The notes under the pieces were generated by a model. The model was not told the DNA's origin, searched no databases, and saw only the letters and a list, made by a program, of their open reading frames with translations. A stretch of DNA of 42,780 bases, from the IMG/VR virus record IMGVR_UViG_3300024949_000020, positions 1 to 42,780 of that record. One strand, 5' to 3'. Both the position numbers and the translations under genes were made by a program. Position 1 is the first letter of the stretch. Each line of letters opens with the position of its first letter. Of the stretch, positions 15,429 through 22,820 are shown piece after piece. Source of the DNA: a virus.

Positions 15429-16190
15429 TCACGGTTGGCTCAGCGGCGGGCGGTGGGCCACCAGCGCTTCACCGCGGCGCGACGGCGCCGCCAGGTGCGC
15501 CTGGCCGCCGGCGCGGATGTACGGCCCGTGCGGGCGCAGCAGGCCGCCACCCGGGCATGGCGGCGCCGGCGGTACCGGCGGCTCGGCCGGGCGGTTCAGC
15601 AGGCCCTGCGGGTCTTGCACTGGCGCATGGCGGAAGTGGCGCGCCGGGTCGGCCAGCACGGTGCCGGTCAAGCCGGCCGGCTCGGGCGGCGCCACCAGCC
15701 GGCTGCCGGGCAGCGCCATCGGCCGCTGGGCCGCGCTGTGCCCGCGCAGGGCTGCCGCCTGGCGCTCCTGGGCTGTGCGCTCCCGGGCGGCCTGGCGGGC
15801 CTGAGCAGCGGCCTCCCGGCCTGCCGCGGCTGCGCTGGCCAGCGCAGCGCGCCGCTCCTCGGCGCGCTGCGCCTTGGCCCGGTCCTGCGCCTGGCGGATG
15901 CGCTTGATCTTCTGGGTCAGCTGCTCACGCTGCACCTGCAGCGACAGCAGGTCGGTGGCACCCGTCGGCACCCGCGCCGCGCCCTGGGTGCTCAGCTGCC
16001 AGCGCATGCGGCCGGAGCCGGTGCCAGGCAGCCGCTCCAGCCAGTCATGGCGCTCCATCTGCGCCAGCCGGCTCGCCACGTGCTTGGCATCGGTACCCAG
16101 CAGCGCCTGCACCTCGGCATTGCTCACCGACTTCTGCGCCAGCACCAGGCCCAGGATCTGGTCGCGCACGGAACCACGTTCGGCGCGCAT
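15429..16190 (-). CDS. Hypothetical protein with N-terminal winged helix
   Basis: A 253-aa protein. Residues 8-70 look like a winged helix (ILGLVLAQKSVSNAEVQALLGTDAKHVASRLAQMERHDWLERL), then a basic, Ala/Gln-rich coiled coil (about 85-150), then a Pro-rich disordered tail. A DNA-binding role in the early operon is likely. The start at 16190 is 3 bases from the previous stop codon. Confidence 0.68.
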   Translation of the reverse strand: MRAERGSVRDQILGLVLAQKSVSNAEVQALLGTDAKHVASRLAQMERHDWLERLPGTGSGRMRWQLSTQGAARVPTGATDLLSLQVQREQLTQKIKRIRQAQDRAKAQRAEERRAALASAAAAGREAAAQARQAARERTAQERQAAALRGHSAAQRPMALPGSRLVAPPEPAGLTGTVLADPARHFRHAPVQDPQGLLNRPAEPPVPPAPPCPGGGLLRPHGPYIRAGGQAHLAAPSRRGEALVAHRPPLSQP

Positions 16191-16193
16191 GGC

Positions 16194-16565
16194 TCAGGCC
16201 CTCGCCATGATGGCCAGCCAGCCGATCCATTGCTCCACCGCTGGCCAGCTGTTGCTGACGTCGATCACCAGGATCACGATGATCAGCACCAGCACGCTGC
16301 CCCACAGCCAGACGGGCTGGCCGATCTCGCGCGCGATGGTGTCGTCGATCACATGGTCCAGCTCGTCACGCGGCGGGTCCAGGGCCACCGGGCTGGGCTC
16401 GGGCCGGGCCCGGCGGGCCCGCCGGTCTTCCAGGTAGTCACCCCACAGCGTGGCGGTGACGCAGCGCACGCCGTTGACGAAGTCCACCGCCAGGGCCCAC
16501 ACGCACACCGCAATGGCGGCCACCGTGACGTACAGGCTGGGGTTCGTGGTGCGGATGATGGCCAT
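16194..16565 (-). CDS. Two-helix membrane protein
   Basis: A 123-aa protein with membrane helices at about 11-30 and 85-103, joined by a charged loop rich in Arg and Pro. It lies in the early operon and ends 3 bases before the next gene. An early-expressed membrane protein might alter the host envelope or exclude other phages, but nothing in the sequence proves this. Confidence 0.6.
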   Translation of the reverse strand: MAIIRTTNPSLYVTVAAIAVCVWALAVDFVNGVRCVTATLWGDYLEDRRARRARPEPSPVALDPPRDELDHVIDDTIAREIGQPVWLWGSVLVLIIVILVIDVSNSWPAVEQWIGWLAIMARA

Positions 16566-17159
16566 TCAAAGCTCCCGGTCGGTGGTTGAGGCGGAGGCGG
16601 CTGCCGGCTTGGCCCCGGCGCCGTTGAAGTGCGGGCACTGGCCCGCCCGGGCGAATCGCCCGCTGCCGCGGCAGGCATGCCAGGCCTGCGCGTGCTGCGG
16701 GTTGCCGATGCCGGTGCCGGCCTTGCCGGGCTGGCGCTCCTGCACGTCCTGGCACACGCGGGTGGACACCTCGCCCATCACCGGGCAGGCGCAGGTGGCG
16801 CCCATCAGCTCGCCCCGCACACGGCGCTCGATGCGCAACGTCTTGGCGGCATAGGTGCCGCTCAGCACCTGGCTGGCAGTGGTGTCGCTCACACCGATGC
16901 GGCGCGCCGCGGCGCCCTGGGTGGTGCGCTCGGCCTCGGCGCGCAGGGCACCCATCCAGTTGTCGGCGTCGCTCAGGCGCTCACGCACCCGCTGCGCCAG
17001 GTTGGCGGTATCGGCCATGTAGATCCCCTTCAGGGCCTGGTTGATGGTGGTGGCGCTGTAGCCCAGCACGGCCGCCGCGCGGCGCTGGCTGTGCTGGCGG
17101 CAGTAGTCGCCCAGCTGCTGCAGCCAGGCGGGTGCGGCCGCGGCGGTGGTCGTGCTCAT
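16566..17159 (-). CDS. Phage protein with two tandem helix-turn-helix repeats and Cys-rich tail
   Basis: A 197-aa protein. Two similar segments (about 24-62 and 79-118) share the pattern R-A-A-x-x-x-G-x-S-x-T-T-x-x-Q-x-L-x-G-x-Y followed by R-V-R-x-x-L, which reads as a duplicated helix-turn-helix. The C-terminal third has cysteines at 123, 125 and 136 plus a later C...C-P-H-F set, which could bind metal. It overlaps the upstream gene by 4 bases. Related proteins occur in early regions of Mu-like phages; the role is unknown. Confidence 0.7.
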   Translation of the reverse strand: MSTTTAAAAPAWLQQLGDYCRQHSQRRAAAVLGYSATTINQALKGIYMADTANLAQRVRERLSDADNWMGALRAEAERTTQGAAARRIGVSDTTASQVLSGTYAAKTLRIERRVRGELMGATCACPVMGEVSTRVCQDVQERQPGKAGTGIGNPQHAQAWHACRGSGRFARAGQCPHFNGAGAKPAAASASTTDREL

Positions 17160-17764
17160 GGCTGCCACCCCGGCGGGCACACGGCGTCGCAGACAGTCTT
17201 GTCGTGCTCGGCCAGCGCCCGGCCAGCGGCCGTCAGCGTTCCGGCCTGGTCGATCAGGCCCCGCATGCGCAAGCCGTTGAGCATGCTGCTCACCGCGCCG
17301 CAGTTGCCCGGGTCGCGCAGCGCGGCACTGGCCGGCCGGCCTTCCAGAATGCAAACCAGGGCGACGCGCTGGGTGTCGGTGGCCGGCCTTGGCGGTCGCG
17401 GGGCACCCGGTTCCCTGGTGGGCGTGATCACCACGCCGCCGTCGCCCCATGTGATGCCGGTGTTCGGGTCGTACACCGTCACCGACTCGCGCCGCATCAT
17501 GGGCGGCAGCGGGCCGGTGTTGCGCACCAGGGCCATCACGTTGCGCTCGCCCACCTGGCCAAGCCGGCCGCGCCGGGCCAGCACCACGTAGCCGCAGCGG
17601 GTCAGGCGGTTGACGTACTCACGGGCATAGCGGGTGCCCACGCCCACACTGGCGATCACCAGCTGGTCGACCGTCCAGCGGCGCAGGATGCGCATCGCCT
17701 GCCAGATCTGGTGCAGCTTGGGGTGCTGACCACGCACCTTCACCGTGCCATGCACTGCGCTCAT
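17156..17764 (-). CDS. Hypothetical phage early protein with winged helices
   Basis: A 202-aa protein with two possible winged helices, one near the start (MRILRRWTVDQLVIASVGVGTRYAREYVNRLTRCGYVVL) and one at the end (SSMLNGLRMRGLIDQAGTLTAAGRALAEH). A proline-rich linker joins them. It resembles early regulators of Mu-like phages, without a precise family name. It overlaps its neighbours as ATGA. Confidence 0.68.
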   Translation of the reverse strand: MSAVHGTVKVRGQHPKLHQIWQAMRILRRWTVDQLVIASVGVGTRYAREYVNRLTRCGYVVLARRGRLGQVGERNVMALVRNTGPLPPMMRRESVTVYDPNTGITWGDGGVVITPTREPGAPRPPRPATDTQRVALVCILEGRPASAALRDPGNCGAVSSMLNGLRMRGLIDQAGTLTAAGRALAEHDKTVCDAVCPPGWQP

Positions 17765-18084
17765 GCCCGGCCTCCGGTGGCTTTGCTGATGGCGTGGCCC
17801 GCGATCTCAGCCAGGGGCCGGATGTCGACGCTGGCCGCGTTCGGGTCCATGTCCATGATCGGCTTTGCCTTGATCGCCCCGGACTTCAGCCCCCGCAGCA
17901 CCAGGCGGGCGAGGTCCAGAAGCTCGGGCGCCGCGGCGATCAGCTGGGCATTGGCGACCGTTACCGCTGCAGGGTGCAGCACCGTGACGAATGCGACCTC
18001 GTGTGCCGCGTCATGCGTGCAGACCTGATTGAGCTGGATCGGGTTGACCACCCACGGCCCCGGGGTGTGTGCGGCGCCGCTCAT
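17761..18084 (-). CDS. Conserved small phage protein (HTPGPW...LIAAAPELL type)
   Basis: A 107-aa protein with the HTPGPW start and NAQLIAAAPELLDLARLVL, two motifs of a family very common in phages and prophages, whose function is unknown. The ATG at 18084 is chosen because the family begins just before HTPGPW; it overlaps the MuB-like stop codon. Confidence 0.78.
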   Translation of the reverse strand: MSGAAHTPGPWVVNPIQLNQVCTHDAAHEVAFVTVLHPAAVTVANAQLIAAAPELLDLARLVLRGLKSGAIKAKPIMDMDPNAASVDIRPLAEIAGHAISKATGGRA

Positions 18085-18797
18085 GCCCGGCCCCGCGGTG
18101 CGCCGCCCAGGTGCAGCTTGCGGCCGCCCCACTGCTCGGCGCTGATGCGCGCCCAGCCGTTGGCGCGGGCCAGCTGCTCGATGCGGGCCAGGCCCACCAC
18201 CAGCAGGCGCACGCTGCCGCCGCTCTCGGCATGCACGTGCTGCAGCAGCTCGTCGTCCAGCTGCACCTCGCAGGTGGCGCGGGCGATGTCGCGGGCGTCG
18301 TCCAGGTCCGACCGCAAAAACTCCACCCAGTGGCTGATGCGGCCGGCCAGCTGCGGGCGCGCCTTGAGGCGCTTCTCGATGCCCTCCATGCCGACCATCA
18401 CCACCGGCACGCCGCTCAGGTCGTGGATGTCGCGCAGCGTCTCGATCATCGCGGCGCTGCCCAGCAGGTAGTCGGCCTCGTCGACGAACAGCGGGCGGTT
18501 CTGCTCGGTGAGCTGGCTCACGATGTAGTCCACCATCGCCGCGTTGCGGCCCATCGGCGCCGCGCCCAGCTCGGCCAGGATGCGGGCCAGCATGGTGTTG
18601 GGCGTCCAGGTCTGCATGGCGCGCACGTACACGCCGCGGGTGCGGTTCACCAGCCAGGTGATGGCCGTGGTCTTGCCGGCGCCGGTGTAGCCGTGCACCA
18701 GGGCCATGCCCGGGATGCCGTAGCTGCGGCCCTCCAGTTCCTCGTAGGCCACCTGCAGGGCGGCCACACTCTTGGTGATAGCGAGTTGGTTGCGCAT
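18081..18797 (-). CDS. DNA transposition AAA+ ATPase (MuB-like)
   Basis: A 238-aa ATPase that picks target DNA and activates the transposase. GYTGAGKTT (36-44) is Walker A, LFVDEAD (103-109) is Walker B, and PVVMVGMEG (131-139) is the sensor-1 region. It is shorter than Mu B (about 312 aa) and appears to lack the N-terminal helix-turn-helix extension. It lies directly downstream of the transposase, 36 bases away, in the same operon. Confidence 0.93.
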   Translation of the reverse strand: MRNQLAITKSVAALQVAYEELEGRSYGIPGMALVHGYTGAGKTTAITWLVNRTRGVYVRAMQTWTPNTMLARILAELGAAPMGRNAAMVDYIVSQLTEQNRPLFVDEADYLLGSAAMIETLRDIHDLSGVPVVMVGMEGIEKRLKARPQLAGRISHWVEFLRSDLDDARDIARATCEVQLDDELLQHVHAESGGSVRLLVVGLARIEQLARANGWARISAEQWGGRKLHLGGAPRGRA

Positions 18798-18833
18798 ACC
18801 ATTCGTTCCTTCTTGATGGGCTTCAAGCCCGTT

Positions 18834-21170
18834 TCAAACCGCCCCGGTGCCGCCTGCAATGCGTCCCGGGGCGTCTTCTTGCGGGCCGGCCTGGTCGAGC
18901 TGCTGCCCCACCAGGTCGGCCATGCGGCGATAGCTGGCGGGCTGGGCCTGCCGGTAGGTGGCCAGGCAGTCGGCCTCCTCGGTGCTGAGCGGGCGCGTGC
19001 CGGCCTGGCGCAGCAGCCACGCCACGCGCTGGGCCAGGCTCTCGAACAGCGGCGTGGCCACGCCACCGCCGGCCATGCGCCGGGCCGCCAGCTCGTTGGG
19101 CGTGCCCGTGGGCACCTGTGTGGCCACGATGCGGGCCTGGGCTGCCTGCAGGGCCTGCAGCTGCTCGATGTCGGCCGTGCTGCGGCGCGGCGCCAGGGTC
19201 GCGGCAGCGGCATCGGCGGCAGCGGTCAGCCCGGGGCTGGTGTGGGCCACGGCCGGCCGGGCCGGCAGCGTGGCCAGCTTGCCGGCCTGGGCTGCCCGGC
19301 TGCGCAGGATCTCGTCCACCACCTGGTCGGTGCCCACCCGCTTTGCTGCGGCACGCAGCGCGCGGCGCTCGTCCTGCACGCGCTTGGTCTGGATGGCCTT
19401 GGCCTTCAGCGCGACCTCGTGGCGGTTCATGCCGGTGCGCTCGGGCGCTTCCGCCACGCAGATGAACTGCAGGTCATCGCCGCCGAAGACATACAGCCTG
19501 CCCAGGTCGTGCTGCATGGCGTCGTAGCGCACCTGCACCTCGCGGCCCACCCAGGCCTCCAGCTCGGGGGCGATGAAGTGGGTGTCATCCAGCCGGATGC
19601 CTTTCTTGGCCACCGTGCGCCGGCCGCCGTTGCCCGGCGCCTCGGCCAGCAGGATGTCCAGCGCATGCGCGTCGTCGATGGTGCGGCGCTCGGCCGCACC
19701 GCGGGCAGCGGCCTCGAAGGGGGTGATGCCGCCCAGCCCCTCGTGGGGGTTGTGCATGTAGACCGAGTCGATCCACTGGTCACAGAAGGCCTGCAGGTCG
19801 GCCGCCGACATGTGCACCCGCACCACCTCGTCGCGCTTCATCAGCCGGTCGGCAAAGCTCTGGCGCGCCTCGATCGCGCTGCGCTCGGCCACGTCGTGCC
19901 CGATGAAGCCGGGGCACAGCTCGACCAGGTCGCGCGTGAACGTGCCGAAAAAGCGCTCGATGTGCGGCTTGTGCCAGGGCTGGAACGGGGGGCACAGCTC
20001 CTGCATGTCCTCGCCCGCCGGGCTCAGCGCGCGGAAGACGCGGGCGATGTGGTGGCTGGTGTAGTCCGACCCGTTGTCGGTCTTCACCCGCTCGGGCACA
20101 CCCATGTCCAGCAGCATGCGGCGCACCAGGGCGGCCACCGCGGTGGCCTTGCTGGTCTTGCTGACCACCAGGCGCGGCCAGCGCGTGCCAACGTCGATGC
20201 CGCCGATCAGGCTGACGCGGCCGTCGTCCGTCATCAGGTCGGCCGGGCTGCTGTCCAGCTCCCACAGCTGGTTGAGGCGGTCGATGCCGTCGCTCTTGCT
20301 GCCGAACGCGACCATCTGGCGGTTCTTCCAGGCGTCGGGGTTGGCCAGGGCCAGCAGCGTGCCGGCGTTGGCCGTGCGCCACTGCTCCATCCAGCGCTCC
20401 AGGCTGCGCAGGCTGGGCAGCACCGCCCGCACCGGGCTTGATGCCGCGCCAAAGCGGGCTTGCAGGCCCTGCATCACCTGGGTGGCGCGGGCGTGCGGGT
20501 AGGTCACCAGCATCGCCTTGATGAAATCCTGCAAGGCGGGCTGGCTGTCCACCCGGCCCGAGCCGGCGCGGTTGCCGTAGCTGCCGGCCAGCGCGGTGAT
20601 GCCGTGCTTGCGCAGCTGGGCCTGCCAGCGCTCGATGCTGGTGTCGCTGGTGGTGGCCACCTCGGCGCGCACGCTGGCCGGCACCTCCAGGGCACCACTG
20701 TTGTATTGCAGGGTGAAGGCGATGCGCGCCTGGTGCGCCGGCAGGCCGCTGGCGCGGGTGAAGGTTTCGCAGGCGCGCACCACCGCCAGGCGGGCGTCCA
20801 TGCGGGCCTGGGCGGCGGGCGCCAGCTCGGCCGCCTGGCGCAGGCTGGTCTGCTGCCGGGCCTGGGCGGCGCGCTGTGCCAGCCCGCCCTGCAGCGCCAG
20901 GCGGGCGCCCTCAACCGTGCCGGCGGCGGCCACCTGGGCACGCGCCTGCTCGGGGTCCACCCCAGGCACCACCACCGCCGGCTGGCGCCAGGCCAGCGCG
21001 GCGCGGGTGTCGGCGGGCAGCTGGTCCACGCTGTACAGGCGCCGCACGCCGCCGCGGCCGGGCTGCTCCTCGAAGTGCCAGCCCTCGCGCTCGGCGCGGC
21101 GGATCACGGTCGACTTGGGCACACCCAGCACCTGGGCGATCTGTGCAGCGGTGGCGAGGGGGGCGGTCAT
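18834..21170 (-). CDS. Mu-type DDE transposase (MuA-like)
   Basis: A 778-aa transposase that joins phage ends to target DNA for integration and replicative transposition. The N-terminus (1-60) is a winged helix like the enhancer-binding domain of Mu A (AAQIAQVLGVPKSTVIRRAEREGW). The next 190 residues would bind the 22-bp end sites. The catalytic triad is Asp306 (ELDSSP), Asp365 (KTDNGSDY) and Glu405 (PHIERFFGTF). A C-terminal helical part would contact MuB. It overlaps the regulator gene by 4 bases as ATGA. It is slightly longer than Mu A (663 aa). Confidence 0.96.
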   Translation of the reverse strand: MTAPLATAAQIAQVLGVPKSTVIRRAEREGWHFEEQPGRGGVRRLYSVDQLPADTRAALAWRQPAVVVPGVDPEQARAQVAAAGTVEGARLALQGGLAQRAAQARQQTSLRQAAELAPAAQARMDARLAVVRACETFTRASGLPAHQARIAFTLQYNSGALEVPASVRAEVATTSDTSIERWQAQLRKHGITALAGSYGNRAGSGRVDSQPALQDFIKAMLVTYPHARATQVMQGLQARFGAASSPVRAVLPSLRSLERWMEQWRTANAGTLLALANPDAWKNRQMVAFGSKSDGIDRLNQLWELDSSPADLMTDDGRVSLIGGIDVGTRWPRLVVSKTSKATAVAALVRRMLLDMGVPERVKTDNGSDYTSHHIARVFRALSPAGEDMQELCPPFQPWHKPHIERFFGTFTRDLVELCPGFIGHDVAERSAIEARQSFADRLMKRDEVVRVHMSAADLQAFCDQWIDSVYMHNPHEGLGGITPFEAAARGAAERRTIDDAHALDILLAEAPGNGGRRTVAKKGIRLDDTHFIAPELEAWVGREVQVRYDAMQHDLGRLYVFGGDDLQFICVAEAPERTGMNRHEVALKAKAIQTKRVQDERRALRAAAKRVGTDQVVDEILRSRAAQAGKLATLPARPAVAHTSPGLTAAADAAAATLAPRRSTADIEQLQALQAAQARIVATQVPTGTPNELAARRMAGGGVATPLFESLAQRVAWLLRQAGTRPLSTEEADCLATYRQAQPASYRRMADLVGQQLDQAGPQEDAPGRIAGGTGAV

Positions 21171-21400
21171 GCCGGCTGCGCCTCGCTTGGCTCGGAGTGC
21201 TCGTCCAGCACGCCGTCCTTCATGCCCAGCAGTACAGCGGCACGGTGCGCCAGGCCACGGTGTCCCTTCGCTTTTTCGCTCAGCAGGTCGCGCACGGTCT
21301 GCTGCGGCAGCTGGTGCTGGCGAGCGAAGGCGGCGATCGATACGCCGCGGCGGCGTAGATCTTTCCTTACCTCATCCGGTGTACGAGTTTTCTTGGCCAC
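21167..21400 (-). CDS. Ner-like DNA-binding regulator
   Basis: A 77-aa helix-turn-helix protein: TPDEVRKDLRRRGVSIAAFARQHQLPQQTVRDLL, then KGHRGLAHRAAVLLGM. This matches the small Cro/Ner-type proteins encoded just before the transposase in Mu-like phages, which damp early transcription. The start is GTG at 21400 with AAGGAT 8 bases upstream. It is the first gene of the leftward early operon and diverges from the repressor. Confidence 0.85.
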   Translation of the reverse strand: MAKKTRTPDEVRKDLRRRGVSIAAFARQHQLPQQTVRDLLSEKAKGHRGLAHRAAVLLGMKDGVLDEHSEPSEAQPA

Positions 21401-21420
21401 GCGCTGTATCCTTGTTCCCT

Positions 21421-21462
21421 AAGCGAATCGAAGCGAATCAATGCAAGCGAACTTTAGCGAAT
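21421..21462. promoter_or_regulatory. Operator: four tandem AAGCGAAT-type half-sites
   Basis: Four direct copies start at 21421 (AAGCGAAT), 21431 (AAGCGAAT), 21445 (AAGCGAAC) and 21455 (TAGCGAAT), spaced 10, 14 and 10 bp, so they lie on nearly one face of the helix. They sit between the divergent Ner-like and repressor genes and cover the predicted leftward -10 element. This is the expected place for repressor and Ner binding and, in Mu, the transposition enhancer. Confidence 0.75.
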
Positions 21463-21479
21463 TAAATCCAGGGGATCAA
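21444..21479 (-). promoter_or_regulatory. Predicted leftward early promoter
   Basis: On the minus strand, TTGATC (21474..21479) and TAAAGT (21451..21456) are 17 bases apart and match sigma-70 boxes at 4 of 6 positions each. Transcription would start near 21444, inside the operator array, so repressor binding would block it. This is a prediction from sequence only. Confidence 0.45.
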
Positions 21480-22013
21480 GTGAAAACTTCACTCGCCGAC
21501 CGGATCCGCTGGGTGCTGGCGCACTTCGGTCTGCAGCAGCAACAGCTGGCTGAGGCAATGGGGGTCAAGCTCGACCGGGTGAAGACCCTGGTGCTCGGGC
21601 GAGCGAAGAAGCTCCGACAGGACGAGCTGGTGCAGCTACAGGCGAACTACGGGCTGTCGCGCGATTGGCTGGTGTCCGAGCAGGGCCAGCCGCTGCCCGG
21701 TGTGGCGTATCGGCCGGGGCCGGCCGGGCCGGCGCCCGCGCCGCACGCCGGGGCGCCGCCTGGGGACATGGCCCTGCTGGCCACGGAGAGCGCGCGTGGG
21801 AAATACCGGCCGGTGCCGACGCCAGGCGACGCCCAGCTGCTACAGCGGGTGGTGGATGCCACCGCTGCGGCCTTGGGTGCCCGCGGCCTGGTGCTGCCGC
21901 CCGAGCGGCGGCTGCGGCTGTACTGGGCCGTCTTCGAGCTCAGCCTGCCGGCTGGCGAGGTCAACCTGGCCGCGATCGGGCCGCTGTTGACGCTGGCCGA
22001 AGTGCCGAAGTGA
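21480..22013 (+). CDS. Phage repressor (c-like), helix-turn-helix
   Basis: A 177-aa protein with a lambda-type helix-turn-helix at its start (ADRIRWVLAHFGLQQQQLAEAMGVKLDRVKTLVLG...ELVQLQANYGLSRDWLVSEQG), a Pro/Ala-rich linker and a C-terminal helical domain. It should maintain lysogeny by binding the operator just upstream. I prefer the GTG at 21480, with AGGGGA 5 bases before it. The in-frame ATG at 21441 lies inside the operator repeats and would add 13 residues. No Ser-Lys protease dyad of the LexA/CI type is visible. Confidence 0.85.
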   Translation: MKTSLADRIRWVLAHFGLQQQQLAEAMGVKLDRVKTLVLGRAKKLRQDELVQLQANYGLSRDWLVSEQGQPLPGVAYRPGPAGPAPAPHAGAPPGDMALLATESARGKYRPVPTPGDAQLLQRVVDATAAALGARGLVLPPERRLRLYWAVFELSLPAGEVNLAAIGPLLTLAEVPK

Positions 22014-22072
22014 AAAACGCGCCCAGGCGAAGTTTTCGACCCAGGGGCGCCCCGTGGATATGCCGGGCGGTC

Positions 22073-22102
22073 GATTAAACGCGCCGCGGCCCGGTTAAAC
22101 GC
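22073..22102. promoter_or_regulatory. Two direct repeats GRTTAAACGC, 20 bp apart
   Basis: GATTAAACGC (22073..22082) and GGTTAAACGC (22093..22102) are spaced exactly 20 bp, two helical turns, in the gap between the repressor and the orphan gene. They may be an operator or part of a promoter for the downstream gene. Confidence 0.4.
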
Positions 22103-22139
22103 CCGGCCGGTGCCTTTGCGGGTGGGGTGGAGGGGCGGG

Positions 22140-22724
22140 ATGGGGTTGTTTTCATGGATCGAGGCAATTTTTGGGCGGCCGGCGCTGCCGGATGCGCAGG
22201 CTGAGCAGCTGCGCGACGAGCGGTCAGAACGGCAGGCGAGCGGCGTGATCGCACCGCGTGCCGACCTTGAGGTGGCGCGGCGGCTTGCCACGGCGGGCCA
22301 TGCGGCGGCAGCGCTGGAGGATCTACGTGCCGAGCTCGACCTGGTCGAAAAACTGACACGGCAGGAGTTTCCGCAATGCACCGCGGCCGAGCAACGCGAC
22401 TTGGCGGCCATGCGCCGCAGCGAGATCTACGGGGCATGCACGCTCGCTGTGCGCGGCAGCCCAGCCGAGGCGGTCTACGCACTGGTGGCGCATGCCTGGT
22501 GGATCTGCGGCCTGGTTGGCGCTGGCGATCGTGGGCAAGAGCTGCGACTGGCAAGGCGCCGTGAGCGATGGGGCGAGCAGACATCGGCCCTGCGGGATCT
22601 GCCCGCGCTTGTGGACATGGCCTTTGCCTTCAAGCCGCTGCGCACTGCCACGGACGTAGAGCAGCTCGCGGCACAGCTGTGGGCGCATGCGGGCTTGCCC
22701 GACCGGGATCGACTGCGCGCCTGA
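22140..22724 (+). CDS. Orphan gene downstream of the repressor
   Basis: A 194-aa mainly helical protein. It starts MGLFSWIEAIFGRP, an amphipathic segment that could touch the membrane, and contains two long helical blocks (RLATAGHAAAALEDLRAELDLVEKL and AVYALVAHAWWICGLVG). The ATG at 22140 has GGAGGGG upstream. It is co-directional with the repressor and closed by a terminator, so it is probably expressed in the lysogen. Genes in this place often protect the lysogen or block other phages, but no known domain is seen. It marks the right edge of the inferred inverted block. Confidence 0.7.
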   Translation: MGLFSWIEAIFGRPALPDAQAEQLRDERSERQASGVIAPRADLEVARRLATAGHAAAALEDLRAELDLVEKLTRQEFPQCTAAEQRDLAAMRRSEIYGACTLAVRGSPAEAVYALVAHAWWICGLVGAGDRGQELRLARRRERWGEQTSALRDLPALVDMAFAFKPLRTATDVEQLAAQLWAHAGLPDRDRLRA

Positions 22725-22750
22725 TGCCGGCCTAGAATGACGCGACACCC

Positions 22751-22781
22751 AGGCCCGCCACAGTGCGGGCCTTTCGCTTTT
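22751..22781 (+). terminator. Rho-independent terminator after the repressor unit
   Basis: A perfect 8-bp stem, AGGCCCGC (22751..22758) with GCGGGCCT (22765..22772), is followed by TTCGCTTTT. It separates the repressor/orphan transcript from the right late arm. Confidence 0.8.
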
Positions 22782-22793
22782 CGCAGCTGCGAA
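22780..22793. promoter_or_regulatory. Dyad TTCGC-N4-GCGAA at the start of the right late arm
   Basis: A perfect 14-bp palindrome, TTCGCAGCTGCGAA, lies directly after the terminator and 27 bases before the first late gene. It matches the dyad at 10092..10105 in half-sites, spacing and position relative to a terminator. Confidence 0.55.
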
Positions 22794-22820
22794 TAGAGCG
22801 CAACGTCGGCCCCACCCACA

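Noticed and set aside
18069-20441. 790-aa plus-strand open frame opposite the transposase and MuB-like genes
   Set aside because: Composition is of the antisense type and no domain is visible; the minus-strand genes have clear catalytic motifs.
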